A stretch of DNA of 64,000 nt, taken from positions 1,966,501-2,030,500 of the forward strand of contig NZ_CP054491.1 of the NCBI RefSeq assembly GCF_013343005.1, read 5' to 3'. The notes under the pieces were generated by a model. The model saw nothing but the letters and a program-made list of their open reading frames with translations, searched no databases and was not told the origin of the DNA. This document shows positions 26,231 to 35,208 of the stretch, in pieces. This DNA is from Candidatus Reidiella endopervernicosa (lineage in GTDB: Bacteria > Pseudomonadota > Gammaproteobacteria > GCF-013343005). How positions within the stretch are numbered: position 1 is the first letter of the stretch; each line of letters opens with the position of its first letter. Made by a program: the position numbers and the translations under genes.

Positions 26231-26572
26231 ATGTCGTACGAAGTAAATGGCCAGACCATAGCTGCAAACGCTAATGGTTACATTGAGAATGTTGAAGACT
26301 GGAATGAAGATGTTGCCAAGGCTATCGCTGCGGCCGAAGGTGTTGAAATCAGCGCGCGTGGCTGGGATATCATCAACTACCTGCGTGACGAGTTCCTCAA
26401 CAACGGTGGCAACCAGCCTAATGAGCGCAACATGGTCAAGCACTTCAAGGGTGCGTGGGATGACTCAAGTATCAACGCCAAGAGCCTCTACGAGCACTTC
26501 CCTAAGGGACCTGCCAAGCAGGCTGGCAAGATTGCTGGTACCCCTGAGACCAAGCGTAAGGGCGGCTACTAA
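26231..26572 (+). CDS. DsrC/TusE-family paralogue without the redox cysteines (RspA-like)
   Basis: This 113-residue DsrC-fold protein has the helix pattern of DsrC (EDWNEDVAKAIAAAEG; ARGWDIINYLRDEF; MVKHFKGAW; KSLYEHFPKGPAKQAGKIAG). The C-terminal arm reads KQAGKIAGTPETKRKGGY: the upstream cysteine is glycine and the penultimate cysteine is absent. Cysteine-less members have been grouped as RspA, presumed regulatory. It cannot carry sulfur on the arm. An AGGAGA box precedes the ATG. It is the last gene of the operon and is followed by a strong terminator. Confidence 0.88.
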   Translation: MSYEVNGQTIAANANGYIENVEDWNEDVAKAIAAAEGVEISARGWDIINYLRDEFLNNGGNQPNERNMVKHFKGAWDDSSINAKSLYEHFPKGPAKQAGKIAGTPETKRKGGY

Positions 26573-26590
26573 GCCTTACGATGGCTGATA

Positions 26591-26628
26591 AAACCGGCGC
26601 CTCGCTAACACGAGGCGCCGGTTTTTTT
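26591..26628 (+). terminator. Strong terminator after the RspA-like gene
   Basis: A perfect 14-bp stem (AAACCGGCGCCTCG with CGAGGCGCCGGTTT, 6-base loop) is followed by a T-run on the plus strand. The minus-strand side also has TTTT, so it can serve the convergent broken gene too. Confidence 0.92.
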
Positions 26629-27975
26629 ATGTCTCGAGTTTGGCTAGATTGATCATCGCTTCAAGACGATCTATCCGCTCGTACTCGCTGCTGTTGTTAT
26701 AGATGTTGACCATCTCATTGGCTATTGAAACCCAGTGTTCGAGGCCACGATCAATACAGGTTTTTACTGGGGTAAGAGAGCCATTGTCACTGCTGCACCA
26801 CTGTTTATATACATCGAGTAGGGCGGGGAAAATTTCTCGACGAATACCACTGAAATTGGCCATATAGAAATGAATAGAAGGAGTGTTCTGCGTTGCGATT
26901 AATTGTGGCAGGGTGGAGATAGCGTCAGCAATATGGTCACGAATAGCGCGTGCATAGAGTTCACTCTTTGTGCCAGCAATTGACATCACCATCTCGTTCC
27001 ACAATGGATTGAGTCGCTCTCCGCACTGATACTCCCCGATTTCATGCAGAACAACGGCCTCAATCTCGTTGTTGGTCATCTCTTCAAGGATCTCTGCAGG
27101 ACTATCTTTAAAGCTATAGCTGCTCAGGGCTCGCCCCATGCTGTTTTCGTACTCCTTCCAACCCCCGCTGACCGCCATGGAGAGCGAAGTGAGGGCGGTT
27201 AGTCCCCGATAGTCGACGCCGTCTGCCTATTCGTAGTTGAGAGCGCGAGCGGACGACGAAGAAGATGCAGCAGCGGCTTTATGTCGGCGTAGAGTCACTG
27301 AGGGAGTTGTGTAGAGCCGCGAAGAGGTGATTACGCAGCGTACGCAGGACGGTCGGGGCGCCGTAGGCATAAACGGTCGCGTTAAGTATTTGCCGCTTGC
27401 TTGGGCTTGGATGCCCAAAACAAGCTTCCGCAAAAATAGCGACTCCCGGACTCTTCAATACGCTCCCAAAGCATGCGTTGCAGCGATTCACGTCGTACGA
27501 TAATGGTTTTGCCTTGGGTCATGGCGGGGGGTGCGACAATATCTCGTGCCAGCTCTCGGCCAGTAATAACAATATTCATTGCCTGATGTTGTTGCTGGGA
27601 CTCCAGTTCAGCAACAACAAAGAGTGGTTTGGCAAAGCGCCCATATCCGCCGCTATAGACGTACCCGTGTGGAAAAAGTTTGTTGTTGAGCATGTCGCTC
27701 TCAAAGGGAGAGAACAGTTGTGATGCGAAGCTGAGATCGGAAAAGGCGTCATTTTCAACTCGATCCCAGAGCGCCTCTCGCTCTGTTATCCAGCCACCCA
27801 ATGCCTCATGAGCAAGCTTCTCTTCATAACCATGCCCCTGTTCCCAGCGATAGAGCTCTCGCATTTTGAGCAGGTAGATGCAGAGGGTATAGTTCTGAGC
27901 AAAACGAGCATCCGAGATGTGACAATTTTGCTGTACGGTTTCTATGAGGCTGTCGATTTCGCTGCTCACGGTCAC
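26627..27975 (-). pseudogene. Sfum_1244/DsrS-like protein gene, split by element copy 2
   Basis: The N-terminal part (27975 to about 27449) encodes ISDARFAQNYTLCIYLLKMRE, RWEQGHGYEEKLAHEALGGW and RELARDIVAPPAMTQGKTI. The C-terminal part (27165-27627 side, 27165 down to 26627) begins after the element with GWKEYENSM and includes EAVVLHEIGEYQCGERL. The pattern resembles the Sfum_1244 family. Removing the element and one CG restores frame (E-E-S-G-G-W-K-E-Y) and gives about 355 residues, close to the size reported for DsrS of Allochromatium. DsrS identity is possible but not proven. As it stands translation enters the element and stops. No other lesion is seen, so the insertion looks recent. Confidence 0.75.
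27166..27448 (+). mobile_element. CG-bounded hairpin element, copy 2 (inside Sfum_1244-like gene)
   Basis: This 283-bp copy has the GAGAGCGAAGTG loop subtype. Its right hairpin carries the compensated variant GCTTG with CAAGC in place of GTTTG with CAAAC. It is antisense to its host gene. One G seems lost at the right boundary (CTCCCG rather than CTCCCCG). Confidence 0.9.
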
Positions 27976-28092
27976 TCCTCGTCGACGACATTGCCGACAC
28001 CGACAATAAGACCTATTAAAATAGTCTGTCTTTAGTAAGATATCATGCGTGCTTGATACTGACTACGCTGCAAAAACCAATAGAGCCGATAC

Positions 28093-29505
28093 GTGTCAAC
28101 AGAGAGTGAAAAAGTGAACTCAATGAGTGGCGGTCAACGAAGTTTGTTGATCGTTGTACTACTACTGCTACTGTTTGTGCTCTTTGTAGGCCCCTGGCCC
28201 ACAAATCACGACGATTATCTTGGGCAGTCCTATAGCCAGCAGACCTTCACCCGCATTGATCAGTTACAGCCCGTAATATCAGGGAATGGGAAGCTGAGTG
28301 CGGGACTCTCTGTGATCGATATCACCCCTCCGATGGGGGTGCCCCTGGCCGGTTATTCAGCACGAAATCCGAAAGAGAATGTTGGCGTGCGAGATCGTGT
28401 GTTTGTGAAGGCATTGTCGATTAAGGCTGGCGAGGCGCTGGTAACGATAGTTGCAGCTGACTACCTATTGCCAATTCCACAGCTAGTTGATGCGGTGGTA
28501 CAACGCAGTGGTGTTGAACGGGGTGCAATCTTCTTCACGGCTACTCATACCCACTCGGGTCCAGGTGGTTATGGTGAAGATATGGTCTCACAGTACGCTT
28601 TGGGCAACTTCGATCCAGCCCAGTTTGAGCGCATGGTTTCGTCCTTTAGCCGAGCCGTGCTGGAGAGTCGAGCCTCAATGCTTCCGGTCAGGCTTAGTTA
28701 TCGGCAGCAGCGACTCGATGCACCCAGTTCACAATCTCTAATGCGTCACGCCCTGGATAGAGAGATAGAGGCCTCTGCAACGCTCAATCTGCTACAGCTT
28801 TCGCATCTAAAGTCTAAGCGTCCCTTTGCCTCATTAGTCTCCTTTCCTGCCCATCCAACGATACTCGGTAAACGCAACTACAGAGTCAGTGGTGACTATC
28901 CGGCGAAGTTGCAGCAGCTGTTGGCCAAGCAGCTGGGAGGGGAGGTGCTGTTTGCCGTGGGCGCGGTGGGCAGTACCAAGACGCCTCGTGTCGATCTCGA
29001 TCGGGAACAGAAACTTGATGAGGTGGCACGACGCATTGGTGAACGCTATGTGTCACTTGCAGCGAGTAAGGGTAAGCCTGGCATGAGTCTGTTAGCGTTA
29101 GAGGCGCCTGTCTCGAGCTATCTGCTGGAGGTTGATCTGCCGGTGCTCTCGGTCAATATCGCTGATGGTTGGCGTCTCAGTACGTTTCTCAGCGGTATTA
29201 TTCATGATCAGAAGAGCCAATTGCAGCTGTTGCGTATCGGTAAGTTGGTACTGGTCGGCTATCCTGGTGATCTCTCGCTCGATATCGCCGATCGCCTGCG
29301 TGACAGATTTGAGGGCGATGGCATCGCCTTCTGGCCGACCAGCTTCAATGGCGACTATATTGGCTATCTGATGCCCCAATCACACTACCACTTCAATCGT
29401 TATGAGACGCGCCGCGCCAACCTGCTTGGACCGTGGGGTGGTGACTACTTCGATGACCTCACGCTACGCCTTGTAGAACGTGCTGTGACGCCCCATATCG
29501 AGTAG
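28093..29505 (+). CDS. Neutral/alkaline ceramidase-like hydrolase, membrane-anchored
   Basis: This 470-residue protein starts with one membrane helix (about 18-34) and continues with the N-terminal catalytic domain of neutral ceramidases: DITPPMGVPLAGYSAR and the zinc-site motif ATHTHSGPGGYG. A further histidine lies in SFPAHPTILGKRN. True ceramidases are about 700 residues and have a C-terminal Ig-like domain that is missing here, so this is the short bacterial type with unknown substrate. The start may be GTG 28093 or ATG 28123. It is followed 28 bp later by a hypothetical gene in the same direction. No other lipid genes are adjacent. Confidence 0.85.
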   Translation: MSTESEKVNSMSGGQRSLLIVVLLLLLFVLFVGPWPTNHDDYLGQSYSQQTFTRIDQLQPVISGNGKLSAGLSVIDITPPMGVPLAGYSARNPKENVGVRDRVFVKALSIKAGEALVTIVAADYLLPIPQLVDAVVQRSGVERGAIFFTATHTHSGPGGYGEDMVSQYALGNFDPAQFERMVSSFSRAVLESRASMLPVRLSYRQQRLDAPSSQSLMRHALDREIEASATLNLLQLSHLKSKRPFASLVSFPAHPTILGKRNYRVSGDYPAKLQQLLAKQLGGEVLFAVGAVGSTKTPRVDLDREQKLDEVARRIGERYVSLAASKGKPGMSLLALEAPVSSYLLEVDLPVLSVNIADGWRLSTFLSGIIHDQKSQLQLLRIGKLVLVGYPGDLSLDIADRLRDRFEGDGIAFWPTSFNGDYIGYLMPQSHYHFNRYETRRANLLGPWGGDYFDDLTLRLVERAVTPHIE

Positions 29506-29533
29506 AGAAAATTCGTCCAAGAGAGGTAGAGCA

Positions 29534-30079
29534 GTGCGTATCAAGACAAAATGGCACAAAGACAAAGAGGGTAAGTCGCTCGAGGAGAGCGCTAGCGTAA
29601 TGGGCTTTGTCGCCTGGCGTGCAGCTATGAATGGTCTCAATCAGATGGAGAATGATGGTTTCCGTACCGACTCATACAGCCACCAGCTGGAGATTATTGC
29701 AGAGTTTGTCGCCTTTGAGCTTCAGGTGGCTGATCGTCTGGCCTATATCCGTCTTGAGGATGAGGATCGTCAGGCCTTTATCTCCACCCTGGCGGGTCAT
29801 CTGATTGAACATACGGTCGATAATATGCTCGATGTGCAGGGACCGGGTGACTACCGTCCTGTTGTGATAGAAAAGCTCAACAACCGAGCCGCAGAGTACG
29901 CAGAGTTGAAGTTTCAGGGGGAGGAGCCGGGTTATCCCTTCCTGAGCCATCTGGGGCGCTGTGTCGACGGCATAATGGGCGGTGAGAAGAACAAGTTTGC
30001 GATTGAGTTTGCAGCTGAGGTTATCGGTCCCGATCTGGTAAAAACCTTACGCAAGAGTGTTGCTGATCTACTCGACTAA
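29534..30079 (+). CDS. Conserved hypothetical protein
   Basis: This 181-residue soluble, acidic, mainly alpha-helical protein begins at a GTG with an AGAGG box 6-10 bp before it. Its sequence (AWRAAMNGLNQMENDGF; QLEIIAEFVAFELQVADRL; LAGHLIEHTVDNM) suggests a helical bundle without metal-binding clusters. It is probably co-transcribed with the ceramidase-like gene. No family name recalled and no function inferred. Confidence 0.75.
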   Translation: MRIKTKWHKDKEGKSLEESASVMGFVAWRAAMNGLNQMENDGFRTDSYSHQLEIIAEFVAFELQVADRLAYIRLEDEDRQAFISTLAGHLIEHTVDNMLDVQGPGDYRPVVIEKLNNRAAEYAELKFQGEEPGYPFLSHLGRCVDGIMGGEKNKFAIEFAAEVIGPDLVKTLRKSVADLLD

Positions 30080-30126
30080 TAGATCGAGTTAACAACCGAG
30101 TCAGGCAATTGAATCAACACTTCACG

Positions 30127-30306
30127 CTAGACGGCCATAACAAGCAGGAAGACGAAGGCGATCACCAGTGCGATAGGTATGATTGCACCCATCCAATCCT
30201 TGCTTGACCCCTTGGGGCTGTTCTTCAGCATGTGACTGGCGCGCGGCCACAGGTAGAACAGCATCATCACAAGTAGTATTGCCGATCCAATCTTTAACCA
30301 ATCCAT
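30127..30306 (-). CDS. Small two-helix membrane protein
   Basis: This 59-residue protein (MDWLKIGSAILLVMMLFYLW at the start) has membrane helices at about 5-20 and 40-58 joined by a basic loop (RASHMLKNSPKGSSKDW). A GGAGG box at optimal spacing precedes the ATG, and the composition is protein-like, so it is probably real. The box directly abuts the palindromic terminator after the YccA-like gene, so expression may depend on read-through or on a promoter inside that gene. Function is unknown. Confidence 0.75.
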   Translation of the reverse strand: MDWLKIGSAILLVMMLFYLWPRASHMLKNSPKGSSKDWMGAIIPIALVIAFVFLLVMAV

Positions 30307-30321
30307 TTTCTATCCTCCAAA

Positions 30322-30349
30322 AGAAAGCCCCGCCTAGGCGGGGCTTTCT
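30322..30349 (-). terminator. Palindromic terminator after the YccA-like gene
   Basis: A perfect 28-bp palindrome runs from AGAAAGCCCC to GGGGCTTTCT. On the minus strand it is followed by TTTT and then the ribosome-binding site of the 59-residue gene. It may act in either direction. Confidence 0.85.
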
Positions 30350-30370
30350 GGTTTCTCTATCGCTTATGAA

Positions 30371-31045
30371 TCAATCGTCACCTGAGAATGCACCAAGAAT
30401 GTGAAGCAGGCTGGTGAAGATGTTGAGAATGCTGAGGAAGAGACCGACCGTCATCATCACATAGTTCGCATTCGGATCATGGATCATGCGGCTTGTGTCA
30501 TAAAGAATCAGGCCGCTCATGATCATGATGACCGCAGCTGATATCGCCAGTGACAGTGCAGGGATGCCCATGAAGATGTTAGCCAGCGAAGCGACAATCG
30601 CGACAATCAGGCCAACCATCAGGAAGCCACCCATGAAGCTGAAATCTTTGCGAGTGGTCAGTGCATAGGCCGACAGGGCCATGAAGATGATTCCGGTACC
30701 ACCAGCTGCAGTTGCGATCAGCTGGCCGCCGTTCTGCATGGCCAGATAGTGGTTGAGAATCGGGCCGAGGCCAAAACCGAGTAGGCCGGTAATTGCAAAG
30801 ACAACACCGACGCCTGCGCCAGAATTGGCAGTGCGAGGCAGTACAAACCACATCAGCAGCAGCGCAATACCAGAGCTGGCCAGATTGGTCATGATGCCCA
30901 TATTCATCGCCATTGAGGCGACGGCAGTCACAGCGCTGAAGATCAGCGTCATCGACAGCAGTAAATAGGTATTTCGAATCACCTTGTTGGTAGCGAGTAC
31001 GCTCTCAACGTTGGTGTTGGTCGCGTTTGATTGGCTCAGGTTCAT
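30371..31045 (-). CDS. Bax inhibitor-1/YccA-family membrane protein
   Basis: This 224-residue protein with seven membrane helices belongs to the BI-1 (UPF0005) family, including E. coli YccA, a substrate and modulator of the FtsH protease. The C-terminal helices contain the family motif around LILYDTSRMIHDP and end in LLHILGAFSGDD. An in-frame start at 31087 exists, but ATG 31045 (MNLSQSNATN) follows a GGAG box and fits the family. It is transcribed alone and is followed by a palindromic terminator. Confidence 0.9.
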   Translation of the reverse strand: MNLSQSNATNTNVESVLATNKVIRNTYLLLSMTLIFSAVTAVASMAMNMGIMTNLASSGIALLLMWFVLPRTANSGAGVGVVFAITGLLGFGLGPILNHYLAMQNGGQLIATAAGGTGIIFMALSAYALTTRKDFSFMGGFLMVGLIVAIVASLANIFMGIPALSLAISAAVIMIMSGLILYDTSRMIHDPNANYVMMTVGLFLSILNIFTSLLHILGAFSGDD

Positions 31046-31192
31046 TATTGATGATCTCCAGTTTTCATCTGCTACTAATGGTAACAACGTGTTTTAGTAA
31101 AGCAAGTCGAACAGTATGACAGATGAGGTCAGATTTTGTTCCTTTCAAGGGCTAGCACTTTGGGGCCGACTTCGGGTATGATGCGCTCCGTT

Positions 31193-31282
31193 GGAGGGTT
31201 GGCTGAGTGGTCGAAAGCACCGGTCTTGAAAACCGGCAGGGGTGTAAGCCCCTCCAGGGTTCGAATCCCTGATCCTCCGCCA
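31193..31282 (+). tRNA. tRNA-Ser (anticodon UGA)
   Basis: This 90-base class II tRNA has an acceptor stem GGAGGGT paired with ATCCTCC, a discriminator G and an encoded CCA. The anticodon loop CTTGAAA gives UGA and reads UCA. The long variable arm (CAGGGGTGTAAGCCCCTC) and GGTTCGAATCC T-loop are typical of serine tRNA. Confidence 0.97.
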
Positions 31283-31820
31283 TATTTTATCTATTCCCAA
31301 TAGAATCAATTAATTAGCTTATATATAAGCAAACGCTTCATCATTGCCTGAAGTGTAGCTCAGCTGGCCTGGGCTGAGTTTGTTCTGTATCTATCTGATC
31401 TGCCCCCGACTTTTCCGCTGATTGATGGTGACCTGCTGTCACCATTGCTTAGGGATAAGGTCGATGAGTATCACTCTCTCCCCACTCTTGAGCTCCTGCG
31501 ATCTGTAGTAGCCCGCTTTCTCACGCCGAAAATGTCAGTTGATTTAGACTGAAACAGACCCTTGAGTACGTTCATGGGGCACACAGTGCTGAAATACCAC
31601 CGAATCTATGCCTCTCAGCACCCAATTCCATCGTGAAGCGGCTCCCAGACTCGCTGTGTGAACTATAGTGATGGACATGGATTAGTAGCAGCACCTTTTG
31701 CTGTGGAGCAGTGGAGGCTATCGATACACGAAATATCCCAATTATCATTTTGACCGCCAAGGTGTTGACTGATTACGGCCGAGAGTGCGGATAGAGAGAT
31801 ACCACTCATTCGAGAACAGC
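31283..31820. other. Gene-poor stretch with a degraded coding remnant
   Basis: This 538-bp stretch between tRNA-Ser and element copy 3 holds no intact gene. An open stretch at about 31344-31551 on the plus strand reads protein-like (LYLSDLPPTFPLIDGDLLS; LLRDKVDEYHSLPTLELL) but has no start, so it may be the 3' remnant of a lost gene. The minus strand next to copy 3 stays open to 31663, but its sequence does not resemble the beta-propeller gene on the other side of the element. No integrase or transposase is seen despite the tRNA. Confidence 0.5.
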
Positions 31821-32102
31821 CGCTGACCGCCATGGATAGCGAAGCGAAGGCGGTTAGTCCGCGATAGTCGACGCCGTCTGCCTATTCGTAGTTGAGAGCG
31901 CGAGCGAACGACGAAGAAGATGCAGCAGCGGCTTTATGTCGGCGTAGAGTCACTGAGGGAGTTGTGTAGAGCCGCGAAGAGGTGATTACGCAACGTACGC
32001 AGGACGGTCGGGGCGCCGTAGGCATAAATGGTCGCGTTAAGTTTTTGCTGTTTGCTTGGGCTTGGATGCCCAAACAAACTTTCGCAAAATAGCGACTCCC
32101 CG
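31821..32102 (+). mobile_element. CG-bounded hairpin element, copy 3
   Basis: This 282-bp copy has the GATAGCGAAGCG loop subtype. Its right flank is the beta-propeller gene. Its left flank shows no match to that gene's expected 3' part. Both boundary CGs are present. Confidence 0.9.
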
Positions 32103-33754
32103 ACACCCTCATCAGCCAGCAGTGCATCGATGCCCTCATCGTCGTAGAGCACCTGTGGCAGGTCGCGCGGTTGTGCCACCACCACCTCATCGAATATCAC
32201 CCCCTCAACAGGCAGTACTACCGGCTGCTGGGTGTCATCACTCATGTCGTAGATAAAGAGGCCGTAGAGCGGCGGAGCGGTGACCACATCGGGATCGGCC
32301 AACGCCGCCTCACTGCAGGGACCGATGGTGGTGCCCTCAAGCAGTCGGCAGGGGCTCCAGCTCACCAGTAGTCGTTCGGTGCCGTCATCAAGCGGGTAGG
32401 CACTGCGAAAGCGACCGCCGGGGGAGGGGCCGCTGAGGGTGCTGACCGAATTGATGGTGGCGGGGGTCTGCGCCGGACCGCTCAGTACACCCATGTTGGC
32501 CGCGGTCGGTCCGCTGTTGTCGATGTAGTTGAGGGTATCGATCACGATCAGCGCACCGCCATCCTCGGTGTCGTTGAAGGGGCGGATAAGGCTCAACAGA
32601 CGGCCATCGGGCATCTCACGCGGCCGCATGAACTGCACCGTGGTGTCGTCGGTGCCGGTGTTATGACTATGCGCTCCGTAGTGGAGCTGCAGCTGGCCAC
32701 CGTCAGGACGCATGGTGTAGAGGCTGATGGCGTTGCGCCCGCCCATGTTGTCCCAGCGGCTGAAGAGTACCTTGCCGCTGCTGAGCAGGGTCGGGTCGAG
32801 ATCGTGACTCGGATTGAATGAGACCTGATGGATATCGCTGCCGTCACTGTTCATCACGTGCAGCATGGCGGCGTATTCGCGCCGATCCTCATCTTCTGCG
32901 GTGAACTGAGGTTTACCCTCATCGACCAACACCGCCGCTGACCGCCATGGAGAGCGAAGTGAGGGCGGTTAGTCCCGATAGTCGACGCCGTCTGCCTATT
33001 CGTAGTTGAGGCGCGAGCGAACGACGGAGAAGATGCAGCAGCGGCTTTATGTCGGCGTAGAGTCACTGAGGGAGTTGTGTAGAGCCGCGAAGAGGTGATT
33101 ACGCAACGTACGCAGGACGGTCGGGGCGCCGCAGGCATAAACGGTCGCGTGAAGTTTTGCTGTTTGCTTGGGCTTGGATGCCCAAAACAAACTTTCGCAA
33201 AAATAGCGACTCCCCGGCTTGGCCTGCTGCTGACGGGTGGAGGAGAAGATGATGCGTCCATCGGGCAGATAGTGGGGGGCGAGATCCTGACCGCCCTCAG
33301 CGGTTAGATCATCGGCGATGATGCGCTGCAGGATGCCGCTATCGATCTCATATTCCCAGATATTCCAGGTCGGCTGATCCTCCGGATCGGCACCCTCGAT
33401 GTCGGGTTTACGTAGAGAGAAGAGCAGGCGATCACCGTCGAAAGAACTCTCGACATCACGCACATCTCCCAATCCCTCGGTCTCTATCAGGGTGATGTTG
33501 GATTCGGCGGCGCTGGGTGAGGCGAGATCGCGCAGATAGAGATCGCCACCTTCGATAAATCCGAGCCGCTGTCGCAGGTCTTCGCTCTCGGTAATGGGAC
33601 GTTTGACATAGGCGATGGCGAAGTCCTGCACCACCGGGTCGGGTGACTGCTCAGTGGCAGGTGCCAGGCATGCGGAGGTGCTAACAGTTAATAGAACGAC
33701 TGTGATCGCTCTGCTGACTATTTCGCTCCATGATCTTGTTATATCTATATACAT
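32103..33754 (-). pseudogene. Secreted beta-propeller (TolB/PD40-like) protein, split by copy 4 and truncated at copy 3
   Basis: The gene begins with a signal peptide and lipobox-like ending (LLTVSTSACLAP). It continues with propeller-like blades: SSFDGDRLLFSLRKPD, HYLPDGRIIFSS, HVMNSDGSDIHQVSFNPSHD, LSSGKVLFSRWD and LYTMRPDGGQLQLHYG. Removing copy 4 restores the frame (Q-A-K-P-A-V-L-V-D-E-G). At copy 3 the frame runs into the element, and the sequence beyond does not continue the fold, so the 3' end appears lost. It is divergent from the haem/LamG/DUF1501 cluster starting at 33975, and a shared 220-bp intergenic region suggests joint regulation. It may be a partner of those secreted proteins. 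Confidence 0.8.
32936..33216 (+). mobile_element. CG-bounded hairpin element, copy 4 (inside the propeller gene)
   Basis: This 281-bp copy has the GAGAGCGAAGTG loop subtype and is antisense to the host gene. It is only 833 bp from copy 3, so the same gene received two insertions. A base is lost in GTTGAGGCGCG compared with other copies. Confidence 0.9.
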
Positions 33755-33974
33755 AGCGTTTGACGCATCTAAGCAGTCCGCTCTCTTTTTAATTTCTGCG
33801 AGCCCATTATTGGCCGTAGAGATTTTTCACTCTGAGAACCGCTTCACAAAAGTTGTGGACCTGCTGCGCAGAAAACGCGCTTCGATCCGGGCAAAGTGCT
33901 CTCAAGCCTGGGAGATATATACCCAGTGAAAAGAAGCGTGAATAAAAGAAATTAATTAATTCGGGGGCGGTGTG

Positions 33975-35201
33975 ATGCAGGCAATAACTAAATTTTCCGA
34001 TTTAATTAAACGCCACGACCCATGGTTGCGGCTGATCGTATGTATGGTGCTTTTTTATGGGGCGGTCAGTGCGCAGGCGGGACCACGTGAACAGGCGAAA
34101 CGATTGCACGACCGCATCGCCGGTGTACCATCGAGTAATGGTGAACTCGATATCCTGGCCGATCTTATCGATGGCTCTCAGCCCGGTACGGTGGAGGATG
34201 CTGCCTACCGGGTGATGGACCACCCCGATTTCTATAACGTCACGCTGAAAAATATGGTCACCCCCTGGACCAACGAGGCGCAGACACCCTTTGCACCACT
34301 TAACGACTACACCGCCACGGTGATCGGCATGGTGCGTGACGATGTGCCGTTCAATACGCTGCTCTCGGCCGATCTGCTCTATGTGGTCGATGACGCACAG
34401 GGACTGCCTGCCTATGCAATGAATAGCAACGCCCACTATCAGTCAGCGGAGAATCAGGGTATCGATCTGCAGGCCCATCTGGTTCAGCGACAGCAGTCAC
34501 TGCTCACCGATCTGCCAGCCGGTGCCACGGCGGGGGTGATAACTACCCGTGCGTCGGCCGAGGCATTTTTTGTCGCCGGTACCAATCGCGCCATGTTGCG
34601 TTTCACTCTGATGAACCACCTCTGTAGCGATCTTGAACCGCTCAAGGACACCACCCTTAGCCCCGACCGTATTCGTCAGGATGTCTCACGCAGCCCCGGC
34701 GGCGACAGTCGTATCTTTCTCAACAGCTGTATCGGCTGCCACACCGGTATGGATCCGCTGGCGCAGGCCTACGCCTACTACGACTACGACAGCAGTGCGG
34801 CGCGTCTGGTCTACAACGACATCGGCACCATCGATGCCGAGAGCGGTAGCCGGGTGCAGGGCAAATATCTGATCAACGCTGATAACTTCGCGCCGGGTTT
34901 CGTCACTCCCGATGATCGCTGGGACAACTACTGGCGACGCGGCATCAACAGCCATCTCGGTTGGGATGGTGGGTTATCGGGTGGCGGTTACGGGGCAAAG
35001 TCGATGGGTCAGGAGTTGGGCAATAGTCAGGCCTTTGCCAGTTGTCAGGCGAAGAAGGTGTTTCGTTCCGTCTGTCTGCGCGATCCGGTCGATAGCGGTG
35101 ATCGCAACCGGGTGGCGACGATGACCAGCGCCTTTATCAACGACGGCTACCGCTTCAAACGGCTCTTTGCCGAAGCGGGCAGCTACTGTATGGGTGATTG
35201 A
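33975..35201 (+). CDS. Secreted protein with one c-type haem motif
   Basis: The protein is about 408 residues. A signal peptide (LIVCMVLFYGAVSAQAG) is followed by a mostly helical domain and, near residue 250, a single haem-binding motif CIGCH in a context (RIFLNSCIGCHTGMDPLAQA) that recalls DUF1585/DUF1592-type planctomycete-like cytochromes. GTG 33972 or ATG 33975 could be the start. The next gene overlaps closely (8-bp gap). Together with the LamG/cytochrome lipoprotein and DUF1501-like protein it forms a three-gene operon. The role is unknown; electron transfer or binding of a polymer outside the cell are guesses. Confidence 0.75.
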   Translation: MQAITKFSDLIKRHDPWLRLIVCMVLFYGAVSAQAGPREQAKRLHDRIAGVPSSNGELDILADLIDGSQPGTVEDAAYRVMDHPDFYNVTLKNMVTPWTNEAQTPFAPLNDYTATVIGMVRDDVPFNTLLSADLLYVVDDAQGLPAYAMNSNAHYQSAENQGIDLQAHLVQRQQSLLTDLPAGATAGVITTRASAEAFFVAGTNRAMLRFTLMNHLCSDLEPLKDTTLSPDRIRQDVSRSPGGDSRIFLNSCIGCHTGMDPLAQAYAYYDYDSSAARLVYNDIGTIDAESGSRVQGKYLINADNFAPGFVTPDDRWDNYWRRGINSHLGWDGGLSGGGYGAKSMGQELGNSQAFASCQAKKVFRSVCLRDPVDSGDRNRVATMTSAFINDGYRFKRLFAEAGSYCMGD

Positions 35202-35208
35202 GGGAGCG

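Noticed and set aside
31349-31400. Second tRNA or tRNA fragment (GTAGCTCAGCTGGCC)
   Set aside because: It resembles a D-arm, but no anticodon or T-arm follows and no acceptor stem pairs. Probably chance within the coding remnant.
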